Shown here: piece by piece, positions 1-7,871 of the stretch
How the letters are laid out: every line of letters starts with the position of its first letter
How positions within the stretch are numbered: position 1 is the first letter of the stretch
Assembly: GCA_028691315.1 (NCBI GenBank)
Contig: JAQUZN010000008.1
Location: 1 to 39,830, forward strand
Direction: 5' to 3'
Source: Candidatus Izemoplasmatales bacterium
GTDB taxonomy: Bacteria; Bacillota_I; Bacilli_A; Izemoplasmatales; Hujiaoplasmataceae
Length of the DNA: 39,830 bases
The notes under the pieces: model-generated
The model's database searches: none
What the model was told of the DNA's origin: nothing
What the model saw: only the letters and a program-made list of their open reading frames with translations
Position numbers and translations under genes: made by a program

Positions 1-7
1 AAGACTT

Positions 8-119
8 GTCTGGTGACGATGGCGAAGTGGACACACCTGTTCCCATCCCGAACACAGAAGTTAAGCACTTCAGCGCCGATTGTAGTACATTAGTGTGCAA
101 GAGTAGGACGTTGCCAGGC
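8..119 (+). rRNA. rrf: 5S ribosomal RNA
   Basis: A 5S rRNA of about 112 nt. The internal block around 43-80 (CCGAACACAGAAGTTAAGC followed by CAGCGCCGAT) is the conserved 5S core. The 5' end (8-14) pairs with the 3' end (113-119) to form the closing helix, including two G-U pairs, and this sets the ends. Nothing precedes it in the window, so it is most likely the last gene of an rRNA operon whose 16S and 23S lie upstream. A terminator follows directly. Confidence 0.95.
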
Positions 120-126
120 TTCTTTC

Positions 127-163
127 AAAAAAAGATTCCAATTAATTTTGGAGTCTTTTTTTT
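127..163 (+). terminator. Rho-independent terminator of the rRNA operon
   Basis: Ten-base-pair stem (130-139 with 150-159, one G-U pair), extended by two A-T pairs into the loop, then a run of eight or more T. It lies 8 bases after the 5S end. Confidence 0.85.
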
Positions 164-242
164 ATTTTGATGAAATATAATCTTAAAATAATGATATTGA
201 GCATTCTATATTAAAGAAAATGCTTGTATTCAACAATCAAAA

Positions 243-277
243 ATGATTAAATTAATAAATTAATCATATTATTTTTT
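243..277 (+). terminator. Possible second terminator or AT-rich hairpin
   Basis: Perfect 8-bp stem (243-250 with 260-267), almost all A-T, followed by a T-rich stretch ending in six T. The stem is weak. It could be a back-up terminator for the rRNA operon or chance in AT-rich DNA. Confidence 0.3.
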
Positions 278-361
278 ATGAAAAGCCAACAAAAGTGGGT
301 TTGTAACTGTTAATGTAATAGATGGATTGTAAATTTTTGTTATTAGAAGGGAATTTTTAAT

Positions 362-1585
362 ATGAAAAAGCTATTTCTTGTCATTTTGCTTCTCGCACTT
401 TATGGTTGTAAAGAAGCAACCCCAACATTGAATGTCAATGATCATATCAAACAGTTTTTAGAAACTTATACATCAAGATTTCGTTCTACGGGTACTGACT
501 GGGGTTTATATTCTAACTATATATTAGATGAATATGAACTACTAAACCTTTATGATATAAGTTATCCTAAAGATTATCACAAAAAGTATGACCGTCAAAT
601 TTATTCAGTAATCATGGACGATGAAATGGGATTAATCATGGAATTTATTCCTGTCATTCAAGCAATATACGATAATATGAATTATGAAAATGTTATTAAT
701 AACATTATCCAAAATGTGGTAGTAGAAGAACTTGGACCAGGGTACACCACTGTTAGTATTGAATACGTTGGTGAAAATAATATTTTCCTTCATTATATCT
801 ACGGCAATCTGATTGACGAATACTTGAGACTCGAAATCAGTGAGGATCAAAGTTGGATTTTAGAAAACTATTCAATATCTACTACTCCTCAGTCGGCTTC
901 TCTTGGAACGTATCATTATATAATTGAAAATGTTAGTTCACAAACAATCGAAATCTATAATGAAAATGAATATTCCATGTCATTTACAAACTACATTACA
1001 AATGACTACTTTCACTATTCGAATTTAGATGGAGAATATTATCATCTCTTCACCGGAGATGATATGATTAAATATAGATATGAACAAGGAAATGAATTTA
1101 TTCAAATGTACAATGATCATAGCAACTATTTTTCATATTCGAAAACAGGTAACGACATTGAAATAATGTGGCAGTTGTTAGAATCAAGAGGATGGGAATA
1201 TGTAACATCTGATACGCTAAATTTACTTGGAAATGTAACAGGAATATACGTGGATGAAAAGAATATCTTTGATGCAAATACAATGAGAGCGACTTCTTTC
1301 ATCTATGCAGATAGAATGTGTGCAGGATTGCTTCTTTTTCAAAATTTTACTGAAGAAACCATTACCGATGAACATTTAAATCTTAGCCGATTTGGCTTGA
1401 ATTTCATCAGAAATGATTATACAGTAGAAGAAATCAATTCGCTTATGGGAAACAAACTCCAATATGCCACATCTTTTATGGATGATGTGCTAAATAATAT
1501 TGGCTACACTAATCCTGGATTTGGTCAAATACTTGCAGACTCTTATTATGCCAGACTGGTAAATGTTGTTGACACTTCTATTTAA
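362..1585 (+). CDS. Putative lipoprotein of unknown function
   Basis: A 407-residue protein with a lipoprotein signal peptide: positive MKK start, hydrophobic core at residues 4-14 and lipobox LYGC with the modified Cys at residue 16. It should be anchored to the outer face of the membrane. The rest is acidic, rich in Tyr, Asn, Asp and Glu, has no further membrane segment, and I recognise no domain. A purine-rich site (GAAGGG) precedes the ATG. The last 8 bases overlap the 3' end of the convergent small XRE gene, so the two transcripts are antisense at their ends. A solute-binding or surface role is possible but unsupported. Confidence 0.75.
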   Translation: MKKLFLVILLLALYGCKEATPTLNVNDHIKQFLETYTSRFRSTGTDWGLYSNYILDEYELLNLYDISYPKDYHKKYDRQIYSVIMDDEMGLIMEFIPVIQAIYDNMNYENVINNIIQNVVVEELGPGYTTVSIEYVGENNIFLHYIYGNLIDEYLRLEISEDQSWILENYSISTTPQSASLGTYHYIIENVSSQTIEIYNENEYSMSFTNYITNDYFHYSNLDGEYYHLFTGDDMIKYRYEQGNEFIQMYNDHSNYFSYSKTGNDIEIMWQLLESRGWEYVTSDTLNLLGNVTGIYVDEKNIFDANTMRATSFIYADRMCAGLLLFQNFTEETITDEHLNLSRFGLNFIRNDYTVEEINSLMGNKLQYATSFMDDVLNNIGYTNPGFGQILADSYYARLVNVVDTSI

Positions 1586-1775
1586 TTTGAAACAAATATT
1601 CAAATGCACAATCATTGAATGTTTTCATAATAATTTCAATTTCATATAAATTGAAGTCTTTATCACCGTTTAGTTTTTTCTCCAGTGAAAATCTTGAGAT
1701 AAGTAGTTTTTTTGCTAGTTCTTCAATACTAATCCTTCTCAATACCATTTCAGCTTTTAGATTGGAATAAATCAT
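1578..1775 (-). CDS. Small XRE-family HTH regulator (65 aa)
   Basis: A 65-residue protein that is almost entirely one helix-turn-helix of the Cro/C1 (XRE) type. It resembles the short phage-like regulators in which a recognition helix (ISRFSLEKKLNG, about residues 27-38) follows an EELAKKL helix. The start chosen is the ATG at 1775-1773, preceded by GGGTGAT at a normal distance; a GTG three codons upstream is less likely. Its promoter is near consensus and is straddled by two matched palindromes, so negative autoregulation is likely. It runs divergently from the XRE gene at 1932 and overlaps the lipoprotein gene tail to tail. There is no integrase or other phage gene nearby. Confidence 0.75.
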   Translation of the reverse strand: MIYSNLKAEMVLRRISIEELAKKLLISRFSLEKKLNGDKDFNLYEIEIIMKTFNDCAFEYLFQIK

Positions 1776-1797
1776 ATATATCACCCATCATCATTAA

Positions 1798-1813
1798 ATA
1801 CGCAAATGCGTAT
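1798..1813. promoter_or_regulatory. Operator-like palindrome 1 of the small XRE gene
   Basis: Perfect 16-bp palindrome ATACGCA-AA-TGCGTAT just downstream of the minus-strand -10 box, in the start-site region. It matches 1829-1844 at 14 of 16 positions, and the two begin 31 bp apart, about three helical turns. Confidence 0.65.
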
Positions 1814-1823
1814 ATTAATTTAT

Positions 1824-1852
1824 ATAATATATGCAAAAGCGTATTTTGTCAA
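1824..1852 (-). promoter_or_regulatory. Promoter of the small XRE gene
   Basis: On the minus strand, TTGACA (1852-1847), a 17-base spacer and TATTAT (1829-1824). The start codon lies about 50 bases downstream. Confidence 0.75.
1829..1844. promoter_or_regulatory. Operator-like palindrome 2 of the small XRE gene
   Basis: Near-perfect palindrome ATATGCAAAAGCGTAT filling the spacer between the -35 and -10 boxes of the small XRE gene. Binding here would block RNA polymerase. Confidence 0.65.
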
Positions 1853-1881
1853 GAAAATAATTCATTTTATCACAAAAATCA

Positions 1882-1910
1882 TTGCGATTGCATATTTAAA
1901 ATGATAAAAT
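1882..1910 (+). promoter_or_regulatory. Promoter of the divergent XRE gene
   Basis: TTGCGA (1882-1887), 17-base spacer, TAAAAT (1905-1910), ending 21 bases before the ATG at 1932. Confidence 0.6.
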
Positions 1911-1931
1911 ACTACTAAGGATGGTGAGGTT

Positions 1932-2297
1932 ATGACGATATATGATCGTATTGACACGTGCTTAAAAAAGACTCATCAAACACGTATTGAAATGTGTAGA
2001 GTAACTGATATATCTTATTCAACATTATCCAGTTTAATTCAAAGAAATTCAAAAGGAATGTCACTGGAAATGATCAAAAAAATAGCGAATTTTCTCCAAG
2101 TGAGTGTAGATTATCTAATCAGTGGAGAAAAGAATCAATCCTCTTTTATTCAAGAAAATAATGATGTAATTTATTATCATGAACAAGGTGAACTCCAACA
2201 AGAAATATTAAGAGTTTCGAAGGAGTTGAACATCAAAAATAGAACCAAATTACTTGCTTATGCATATGAACTTGAAGCCGACGAAAGCAAATCTTAA
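1932..2297 (+). CDS. XRE-family transcriptional regulator
   Basis: A 121-residue protein. Residues 1-65 form a helix-turn-helix of the XRE type: recognition region SYSTLSSLIQRNS, then a typical tail IKKIANFLQVSVDYLISGE. The C-terminal half is a charged, probably helical region that could mediate dimerisation. The ATG follows GGTGAGG at good spacing. It is divergent from the smaller XRE gene, with about 155 bp between the two start codons. Its stop codon lies in the loop of its own terminator. Target genes cannot be read from the sequence. Confidence 0.8.
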   Translation: MTIYDRIDTCLKKTHQTRIEMCRVTDISYSTLSSLIQRNSKGMSLEMIKKIANFLQVSVDYLISGEKNQSSFIQENNDVIYYHEQGELQQEILRVSKELNIKNRTKLLAYAYELEADESKS

Positions 2298-2309
2298 TTT
2301 GCTTTTTTT
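2285..2309 (+). terminator. Terminator after the XRE gene
   Basis: Eight-bp stem (2285-2292 with 2297-2304) and a T run; the stem starts inside the coding region. It separates this gene from the str operon promoter. Confidence 0.75.
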
Positions 2310-2337
2310 GATGCCAAAAAAAAGCAAAAGATTATAG

Positions 2338-2366
2338 TTGACACACCTAGTTCCGTAGTGTATAAT
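2338..2366 (+). promoter_or_regulatory. Consensus promoter of the str operon
   Basis: Exact TTGACA (2338-2343), 17-base spacer, exact TATAAT (2361-2366). This is the strongest promoter match in the window, as expected for ribosomal protein genes. Confidence 0.9.
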
Positions 2367-2372
2367 TATAGT

Positions 2373-2469
2373 GCTGTAAAAATAGTGTTATTTTGGGTTG
2401 CTTAGGCAGCCTTATAAAAATGAGACAAATGCACCTCCCGGGTGTGTGGGTATGAAAGGAGGAAAAATA
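2373..2469 (+). promoter_or_regulatory. rpsL leader with possible ribosome-site sequestering structure
   Basis: The predicted 5' untranslated region is about 97 nt. It holds one hairpin at 2395-2412 (GGTTGC/GCAGCC, TTAG loop) and a second at 2432-2444 (CACC/GGTG). The CCTCC at 2434-2438 is complementary to GGAGG of the ribosome binding site at 2458-2462, so alternative folds could hide or expose it. This could be an autoregulatory target of S12 or S7; that is inference. Confidence 0.4.
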
Positions 2470-2895
2470 ATGCCTACTATTAACCAATTAATCAAGTCTG
2501 GACGTCATGACAAAATCAGAAAATCAAAAGCGCCACAATTAAACATTGGTTTTAACAGTTTGCAAAAGAAATACACCGATATTTCTTGTCCACAAAAACG
2601 TGGTGTTTGTGTACGTGTTGCGACAATGACACCTAAAAAACCAAACTCAGCGTTAAGAAAATATGCACGTGTTCGTTTATCAAACGGCGGTGAAGTCAAT
2701 GCATATATTCCTGGAATTGGACACAAACTTCAAGAGCATAGCGTTGTTTTAATCTGTGGTGGCCGTGTTAAAGACCTACCGGGTGTTCGTTACCATATTA
2801 TACGTGGTACCCTAGATACGACTGCTGTCGCAAACAGAATGCAAAGTCGTTCTAAATACGGAGCAAAAAGACCAGCTCCTGCTAAAAAGAAATAA
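2470..2895 (+). CDS. rpsL: 30S ribosomal protein S12
   Basis: A 141-residue S12, the decoding-centre protein of the small ribosomal subunit. The start is the ATG at 2470, placed 7 bases after a perfect AAAGGAGG; the frame stays open further upstream, but only across the leader. The N-terminus [12 protein letters not shown] and the segment containing [11 protein letters not shown] (where streptomycin-resistance changes map in this family) are both conserved, as is GVRYHIIRG. Length is close to that of Bacillus S12. It is the first gene of rpsL-rpsG-fusA; rpoB/rpoC are not adjacent. Confidence 0.97.
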   Translation: MPTINQLIKSGRHDKIRKSKAPQLNIGFNSLQKKYTDISCPQKRGVCVRVATMTPKKPNSALRKYARVRLSNGGEVNAYIPGIGHKLQEHSVVLICGGRVKDLPGVRYHIIRGTLDTTAVANRMQSRSKYGAKRPAPAKKK

Positions 2896-2935
2896 AAAAT
2901 CTTAAATAATATCAATTCGAAAGGAGGAGCATCCT

Positions 2936-3406
2936 ATGCCTCGTAAAGGGAAAGTTCCAAAAAGAGACGTTTTACCAGATCCAATTTATAATTCAAAATT
3001 AGTCACTAAACTGATCAATAGCATTATGTTAGATGGTAAGAAAAATTTAGCTCAAACCATTCTTTATAAAGCTTTTGAGCGCGTAAGAGAAGTCACAGGC
3101 AAAGAACCATTAGATGTGTTCAATGATGCTTTAAATAATATCATGCCACTTCTAGAAGTTAGAAGTCGCAGAATTGGTGGACAAAACTACCAAGTTCCAG
3201 GAGAAGTTAGAAGTGACCGTAGAATTACACTTGGCCTTCGTTGGTTAGTGCAATATTCACGTTCAAGAAACGAAAAAACAATGGAAGAAAGATTAGCTAA
3301 GGAAATACTTGATGCAAGTAATGGAATTGGTTCATCAGTTAAGAAAAAAGAAGATATGCACAGAATGGCCGAAGCCAACAGAGCTTTTGCACATTATCGT
3401 TTTTAA
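2936..3406 (+). CDS. rpsG: 30S ribosomal protein S7
   Basis: A 156-residue S7, the standard length. S7 nucleates assembly of the 30S head and contacts 16S rRNA and the E-site tRNA. The N-terminus [20 protein letters not shown] and the [15 protein letters not shown] segment are family hallmarks. AAGGAGG at 2921-2927 precedes the ATG by 8 bases. It lies 40 bases after rpsL and 18 before fusA in the same operon. In enterobacteria S7 represses its own operon through the rpsL-rpsG junction; the short spacer here gives no clear sign of that. Confidence 0.97.
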   Translation: MPRKGKVPKRDVLPDPIYNSKLVTKLINSIMLDGKKNLAQTILYKAFERVREVTGKEPLDVFNDALNNIMPLLEVRSRRIGGQNYQVPGEVRSDRRITLGLRWLVQYSRSRNEKTMEERLAKEILDASNGIGSSVKKKEDMHRMAEANRAFAHYRF

Positions 3407-3424
3407 TTAGGAAGGAAATAAGTT

Positions 3425-5494
3425 ATGGCACGCGAATATAGTTTAGATAAGACACGTAATATAGGCATTATGGCTCACATTGATGCTGGAAAAACCACGA
3501 CAACTGAACGTGTTCTTTATCATACAGGAAAAATTCATAAAATGGGTGAGACTCATGATGGCGCAAGCCAGATGGACTGGATGGAACAAGAACAAGAACG
3601 TGGAATTACTATTACTGCCGCAGCAACTACCGCTTTCTGGAAAAATCATAGAGTAAACATTATCGATACCCCAGGCCACGTTGACTTTACTGTAGAAGTT
3701 TCGAGATCCTTACGTGTTTTAGATGGTGCCGTAACGGTATTAGATGCACAAGCTGGAGTAGAACCGCAAACAGAAACAGTTTGGCGTCAAGCAAATGAAT
3801 ATCATGTTCCCCGTGTTGTTTTTGCGAACAAAATGGATAAAACAGGTGCAGATTTCGCTTACGCTTGTAAAACGATTCATACTCGTTTAGGTGCAAAGGC
3901 TGAAGCTATTCAATGGCCAATCGGTGCTGAAGATTTATTTTCAGGAATCATTGATTTGGTTGAAATGAAAGCTTACCATTTTGATGGTGGGCAGGATGAA
4001 ATGGCTAAAGAAATTGCTATTCCAAAAGATTATATGACAACAGCAGTGGATAGAAGAATAAAATTAATTGAAGCTGTTGCTGATTTTGATGAAGAATTAA
4101 TGTTGCTTTATTTAGATGGTGAAGAAATCTCTCCTGAGGTTCTAAAAAAAGCTGTTCGTAAGGCAACACTAACAGTTGAATTCTTCCCAATCATTTGTGG
4201 ATCAGCATTTAAGAATAAGGGTGTAAAGATGATGCTTGACGCAGTCATTAATTATCTTCCATCACCAGTTGAAGTTCCTCAAATGCTAGGTTTTAATAAA
4301 TTTGGTGAAGAAGTTGTCGTAGAACATGATGATTCTAATGAATTTGTTGCACTTGCATTCAAAGTAATGACGGACCCATTTGTTGGACGTCTTACATTCT
4401 TTAGAGTGTATTCTGGAATTGCTGAAAAAGGATCATACATCATGAATACTTCGAAAAATAAAAAAGAACGTTTGGGACGTATTCTACAAATGCATGCGAA
4501 CCATCGTACTGAAATTGACGTTGTATACTGTGGAGATATTGCAGCCGCTATTGGTTTAAAAGATACTACAACAGGAGATACATTATGTTCTGAGAAAACA
4601 CATGTTGTTTTGGAATCCATGATATTTCCAGAACCAGTTATCTCTGTTGCAATTGAACCAAAAACGAAAAACGATCAAGATAAAATGGGGGTTGCTCTTT
4701 CTAAATTAGCGGAAGAGGATCCAACATTTAGAACTTATACCGATACTGAAACTGGACAAACAATTATTTCTGGAATGGGTGAACTTCACCTTGAAATTAT
4801 TGTGGATCGTATGAAACGCGAGTTTAAAGTGGAAGCAACTGTGGGTAACCCGCAAGTCTCATACCGCGAAACAATTAAACAAACCGCTGAATGCGAAGGA
4901 AAATTTATCCGTCAATCTGGTGGACGTGGACAATATGGTCATGTTTGGGTTAGATTCGAACCGAATCCTGGAAAAGGATATGAATTCATTGATAAAGTTG
5001 TTGGTGGTGTTGTTCCTAGAGAATACATCAGTGTTATCGACAAAGGTATTCAGGAAGCTTTACCTGGTGGAATTATTGCTGGATATCCAGTTTTGGACAT
5101 CAAGGCAACACTTTTTGATGGTTCCTATCATGAAGTCGACTCTTCGGAAATGGCATTCAAAATTGCAGCTTCAATGGCTTTAAAACAAGCTAAAGATAAA
5201 TGTAAACCAACGTTATTAGAACCAATCATGACAGTCGATGTCGTTACTCCAGATGATTATGTTGGTAACGTAATTGGAGACTTAACTTCAAGACGTGGAC
5301 GTATCGAAGGACAAGAATCTATTGGCAATGCCCAAAAGATTGCTTCGAAAGTACCACTATCACAAATGTTCGGATATGCAACAGCGCTTAGATCTAACAC
5401 ACAAGGTAGAGCGACTTCAACAATGCAATTCTCACATTATGAAGAATGTCCAAAATCAATTTCGGAAGAAATAATTAAAAAGCGTAATAGTTAA
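3425..5494 (+). CDS. fusA: Elongation factor G
   Basis: A 689-residue EF-G, the GTPase that drives tRNA-mRNA translocation and, with RRF, ribosome recycling. The P-loop AHIDAGKTT is at residues 17-25, DTPGHVDF and NKMDK are the G3 and G4 motifs, and the switch region [12 protein letters not shown] is intact. Domains II to V follow, including the domain IV tip with the [10 protein letters not shown] segment. It is a standard full-length translational EF-G, not a TetM-like protection protein. An AGGAAGG site precedes the ATG. It is the third gene of the str operon; tuf follows after 112 bases with its own promoter. Confidence 0.97.
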   Translation: MAREYSLDKTRNIGIMAHIDAGKTTTTERVLYHTGKIHKMGETHDGASQMDWMEQEQERGITITAAATTAFWKNHRVNIIDTPGHVDFTVEVSRSLRVLDGAVTVLDAQAGVEPQTETVWRQANEYHVPRVVFANKMDKTGADFAYACKTIHTRLGAKAEAIQWPIGAEDLFSGIIDLVEMKAYHFDGGQDEMAKEIAIPKDYMTTAVDRRIKLIEAVADFDEELMLLYLDGEEISPEVLKKAVRKATLTVEFFPIICGSAFKNKGVKMMLDAVINYLPSPVEVPQMLGFNKFGEEVVVEHDDSNEFVALAFKVMTDPFVGRLTFFRVYSGIAEKGSYIMNTSKNKKERLGRILQMHANHRTEIDVVYCGDIAAAIGLKDTTTGDTLCSEKTHVVLESMIFPEPVISVAIEPKTKNDQDKMGVALSKLAEEDPTFRTYTDTETGQTIISGMGELHLEIIVDRMKREFKVEATVGNPQVSYRETIKQTAECEGKFIRQSGGRGQYGHVWVRFEPNPGKGYEFIDKVVGGVVPREYISVIDKGIQEALPGGIIAGYPVLDIKATLFDGSYHEVDSSEMAFKIAASMALKQAKDKCKPTLLEPIMTVDVVTPDDYVGNVIGDLTSRRGRIEGQESIGNAQKIASKVPLSQMFGYATALRSNTQGRATSTMQFSHYEECPKSISEEIIKKRNS

Positions 5495-5519
5495 TTATTT
5501 CACTAGAAGAACTTAACTA

Positions 5520-5548
5520 TTGCAAAAAAAAACAAGTTGTTATACAAT
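5520..5548 (+). promoter_or_regulatory. Promoter of tuf
   Basis: TTGCAA (5520-5525), 17-base spacer, TACAAT (5543-5548), in the fusA-tuf gap. It would allow tuf to be expressed above the level of the str operon. Confidence 0.7.
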
Positions 5549-5606
5549 AATATCGATAAACAAGAGCTGAAAAAGCGAAAAAAAATAGTAAAAGGAGAAT
5601 ATAACA

Positions 5607-6791
5607 ATGGCAAAAGCTAAATTTGAACGTACAAAACCACATGTTAATATAGGAACTATCGGTCACGTTGACCATGGTAAAACTACTTTAACAGCGGCTA
5701 TCACTACTGTATTAGCATTAAAAGGATTATCAAAAGTTGCTTCATATGATTCTATCGACTCTGCTCCAGAAGAAAAAGCAAGAGGAATCACTATTAATAC
5801 TGCACATATCGAATATGAAACTGAGAACCGTCACTACGCACATGTAGACTGCCCAGGACATGCCGATTATGTAAAAAACATGATTACAGGAGCTGCACAA
5901 ATGGATGGAGCAATCCTTGTTGTATCCGCAGCTGATGGCGCAATGCCTCAAACTAGAGAACATATCTTACTTGCTGGTCAAGTTGGTGTTCCAAAAATGG
6001 TTGTCTTCTTAAACAAAGCTGATATGGTTGACGATCCAGAATTAATTGAACTAGTTGAAATGGAAATTCGTGAATTACTAGATGAATATAACTTCCCAGG
6101 AGACGAAACTCCAATTATCGTTGGTTCTGCATTAAAGGCTCTTGAAGGCGATGCAGCTTATCAAGACAAAATCTTAGAATTAATGGCAGCAGTAGACTCT
6201 TATATTCCACTTTCTGAAAGACCAACAGACAAACCATTCATGATGCCAGTCGAAGACGTATTTACAATTACTGGCCGTGGAACAGTTGTTACTGGTAGAG
6301 TTGACCGTGGAACAATTAAAGTTGGAGAAACTATCGAAATTATCGGTATCAGACCAACAAAAACTGCAGTTGTTACAGGCGTTGAAATGTTCCGTAAACT
6401 TCTTGACTTTGCTCAAGCTGGAGATAACGTAGGTTTATTACTTCGTGGTGTTTCTCGTGATGAAGTTCAACGTGGACAAGTTATCGCAAAACCAAAATCA
6501 GTTACTCCTCATATGAAATTTACGGCTCAAGTGTATGTATTAAGTAAAGATGAAGGTGGACGTCATACTCCATTCTTCTCAAACTATCGTCCACAATTCT
6601 ATTTCCGTACAACAGATATCACAGGCGTTATTCAGTTACCTGAAGGTGTTGAAATGGTTATGCCTGGAGATAACATTGAAATGGTTGTAGAATTAATCCA
6701 TCCAATCGCCCTAGAACAAGGAACTAAGTTCTCAATTCGTGAAGGCGGACATACAGTTGGTGCTGGATCAGTCGTTACAATTCTTGAATAA
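5607..6791 (+). CDS. tuf: Elongation factor Tu
   Basis: A 394-residue EF-Tu that delivers aminoacyl-tRNA to the ribosomal A site. The P-loop GHVDHGKT is at residues 19-26; [20 protein letters not shown] (G3) and NKADMVDD (G4) are intact. Domains II and III are complete, ending in the family-typical [18 protein letters not shown] lies 9 bases before the ATG. It has its own promoter and a strong terminator, so a separate transcript is likely besides read-through from fusA. Confidence 0.97.
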   Translation: MAKAKFERTKPHVNIGTIGHVDHGKTTLTAAITTVLALKGLSKVASYDSIDSAPEEKARGITINTAHIEYETENRHYAHVDCPGHADYVKNMITGAAQMDGAILVVSAADGAMPQTREHILLAGQVGVPKMVVFLNKADMVDDPELIELVEMEIRELLDEYNFPGDETPIIVGSALKALEGDAAYQDKILELMAAVDSYIPLSERPTDKPFMMPVEDVFTITGRGTVVTGRVDRGTIKVGETIEIIGIRPTKTAVVTGVEMFRKLLDFAQAGDNVGLLLRGVSRDEVQRGQVIAKPKSVTPHMKFTAQVYVLSKDEGGRHTPFFSNYRPQFYFRTTDITGVIQLPEGVEMVMPGDNIEMVVELIHPIALEQGTKFSIREGGHTVGAGSVVTILE

Positions 6792-6802
6792 TTAAAAAAC
6801 CT

Positions 6803-6825
6803 GGGATGCTATTGCATCCCTTTTT
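6803..6825 (+). terminator. Terminator of tuf
   Basis: Perfect 7-bp GC-containing stem GGGATGC/GCATCCC with TATT loop, followed by five T, 11 bases after the tuf stop. Confidence 0.9.
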
Positions 6826-6830
6826 ATATA

Positions 6831-6862
6831 AAAAAAAGACAAACAATTGTTTGTCATTTTTT
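6831..6862 (-). terminator. Terminator of the DUF2089 operon (bidirectional)
   Basis: An 18-base perfect palindrome GACAAACAATTGTTTGTC (6838-6855) with seven A before it and seven T shortly after. On the minus strand this is a hairpin plus U run just after the last gene of the convergent operon; it can also act as a second stop for tuf. Confidence 0.75.
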
Positions 6863-6864
6863 TG

Positions 6865-7152
6865 TTATAAATCATCGATTTTCATCTTATTTATTTCAGA
6901 CACGGATTTCTTTTCTTTTTTAAATATCCTAATCATTCCAAAACAAAGAGAAATTATTGAGGGAAATACTAAAATTTCAAGCGAAATATAATCATCCTTG
7001 AATAGGAAAATAAGCCAACCAAGGAAAATGGGGAGAAAACCAAAGATGATGCTTAAAATAAAATTCCTTATTTTAATAAAAGTAAAGTATGTGTAGCCAA
7101 CATAGATAATTACATAAAGTAAAGCTAAGATTGTTAATGCACCAAAAATCAT
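6865..7152 (-). CDS. Small membrane protein, paralogue of its upstream neighbour
   Basis: A 95-residue protein with three probable membrane segments (about residues 5-25, 32-52 and 59-77) and a basic cytoplasmic tail. The last residues, SEINKMKIDDL, match the tail SEIDKMKIHEL of the gene immediately upstream; with similar size and topology, the pair looks like a tandem duplication. It follows the 98-residue gene by 15 bases and is last in the operon. No enzyme motif is seen. A role in sensing or resisting membrane stress under the DUF2089 regulator is possible but unproved. Confidence 0.65.
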   Translation of the reverse strand: MIFGALTILALLYVIIYVGYTYFTFIKIRNFILSIIFGFLPIFLGWLIFLFKDDYISLEILVFPSIISLCFGMIRIFKKEKKSVSEINKMKIDDL

Positions 7153-7167
7153 ATTTTGTCACCATCC

Positions 7168-7464
7168 TTATAATTCATGAATTTTCATTTTATCGATTTC
7201 TGAAAATTTTGCACGATCTTCCTTTTTTACCCTTAAATAGATGAATAATGCTGTTACTAGTGTAAGTGGTACAAGATAGAATACTATCCAAAAGTACTCA
7301 CCAAATGGATCAGTAGAAAATATATAGAGAAGCCACATGATAACTATAGGTACGTTTCCAAAAACCATTGCCAACTTAAAGTTACTAATTTTAAAGAATA
7401 AAACACCTGACAGAACTGGATATAAGAAAAAGATAATGACGGATGCATATACTAGTATACTCAT
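7168..7464 (-). CDS. Small membrane protein, paralogue of its downstream neighbour
   Basis: A 98-residue protein with three hydrophobic segments (about residues 4-24, 31-50 and 59-78) and a charged C-terminal tail ending SEIDKMKIHEL, closely matching the next gene. Its ATG overlaps the DUF2089 stop by 4 bases (ATGA), so translation is coupled to the regulator. Family not recognised beyond the paralogue pair. Confidence 0.65.
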   Translation of the reverse strand: MSILVYASVIIFFLYPVLSGVLFFKISNFKLAMVFGNVPIVIMWLLYIFSTDPFGEYFWIVFYLVPLTLVTALFIYLRVKKEDRAKFSEIDKMKIHEL

Positions 7465-7766
7465 AATGATTCACTCCTTTTTGTATCTTTATATTTTGTG
7501 ATTATTGTTCTTGCCGCATCAACGGTTATTTTCTCGTCAAGTGCAAGCTTTTTTACTGAACGAATAAAGGCATCTTCTGTAGTATTTTGATTTATGGTAA
7601 TTTTTTGGATTAATCTGTCTAGTCGTAATCTGACAGTAGGATAAGTTACTCCATATAGTAAAGCTATCTCTTTTAATGAACCGCTTGATTCGAGGAAATG
7701 TTTAATAAATGTTAAATCTTCATTTTCTAGTTCGCTCATCCAGTCAGGAATTTCTGTGATTGCCAT
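7461..7766 (-). CDS. DUF2089-type putative transcriptional regulator
   Basis: A 101-residue protein with the hallmark opening PDWMSELENEDLTFIKHFLE, then SGSLKEIALLYGVTYPTVRL, a helix-turn-helix typical of the DUF2089 family, and an RLDRLIQKI helix. The start is the ATG at 7766-7764, which has a GAGGAGG site; the frame is open 51 codons further upstream, but that part runs through the preceding terminator and promoter. Members of this family that I know are about 90-120 residues and often precede membrane-protein genes, as here. It probably controls its own operon: direct repeats flank the -10 box. Confidence 0.8.
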   Translation of the reverse strand: MAITEIPDWMSELENEDLTFIKHFLESSGSLKEIALLYGVTYPTVRLRLDRLIQKITINQNTTEDAFIRSVKKLALDEKITVDAARTIITKYKDTKRSESL

Positions 7767-7792
7767 TTTTAACCTCCTCAAATAAAAAGATA

Positions 7793-7834
7793 CTTTAACA
7801 ATATTATAGTAACCTTTAACTTTATTAAAGTCAA
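7793..7834 (-). promoter_or_regulatory. Promoter and candidate operators of the DUF2089 operon
   Basis: The minus strand carries TATAAT (7808-7803) with TTGACT at 7834-7829, but the spacer is 20 bases, longer than optimal. GTTAAAG occurs as a direct repeat at 7820-7814 and 7799-7793, 21 bp apart and on either side of the -10. A palindrome ACTTT-ATT-AAAGT covers 7819-7831. This fits a regulated rather than constitutive promoter. Confidence 0.45.
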
Positions 7835-7840
7835 GAGATA

Positions 7841-7871
7841 AAAATAAAAAAAACGGAAAATTATTCCGTTT
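7841..7871 (-). terminator. Terminator of the AAC(3)-family gene
   Basis: Eight-bp stem (7851-7858 with 7864-7871) overlapping the stop codon. On the minus strand a long U run follows (A-rich 7841-7853 on the plus strand). Confidence 0.75.

Noticed and set aside
1578-2297. Prophage or mobile element suggested by two phage-like XRE regulators
   Set aside because: No integrase, structural, replication or attachment-site sequence is seen, and flanking genes are core ones.
2398-2469. Upstream extension of the rpsL frame with 24 extra residues
   Set aside because: It starts at a TTG without a ribosome site and runs through the leader; the ATG at 2470 has a perfect AAAGGAGG and gives the canonical S12 N-terminus.
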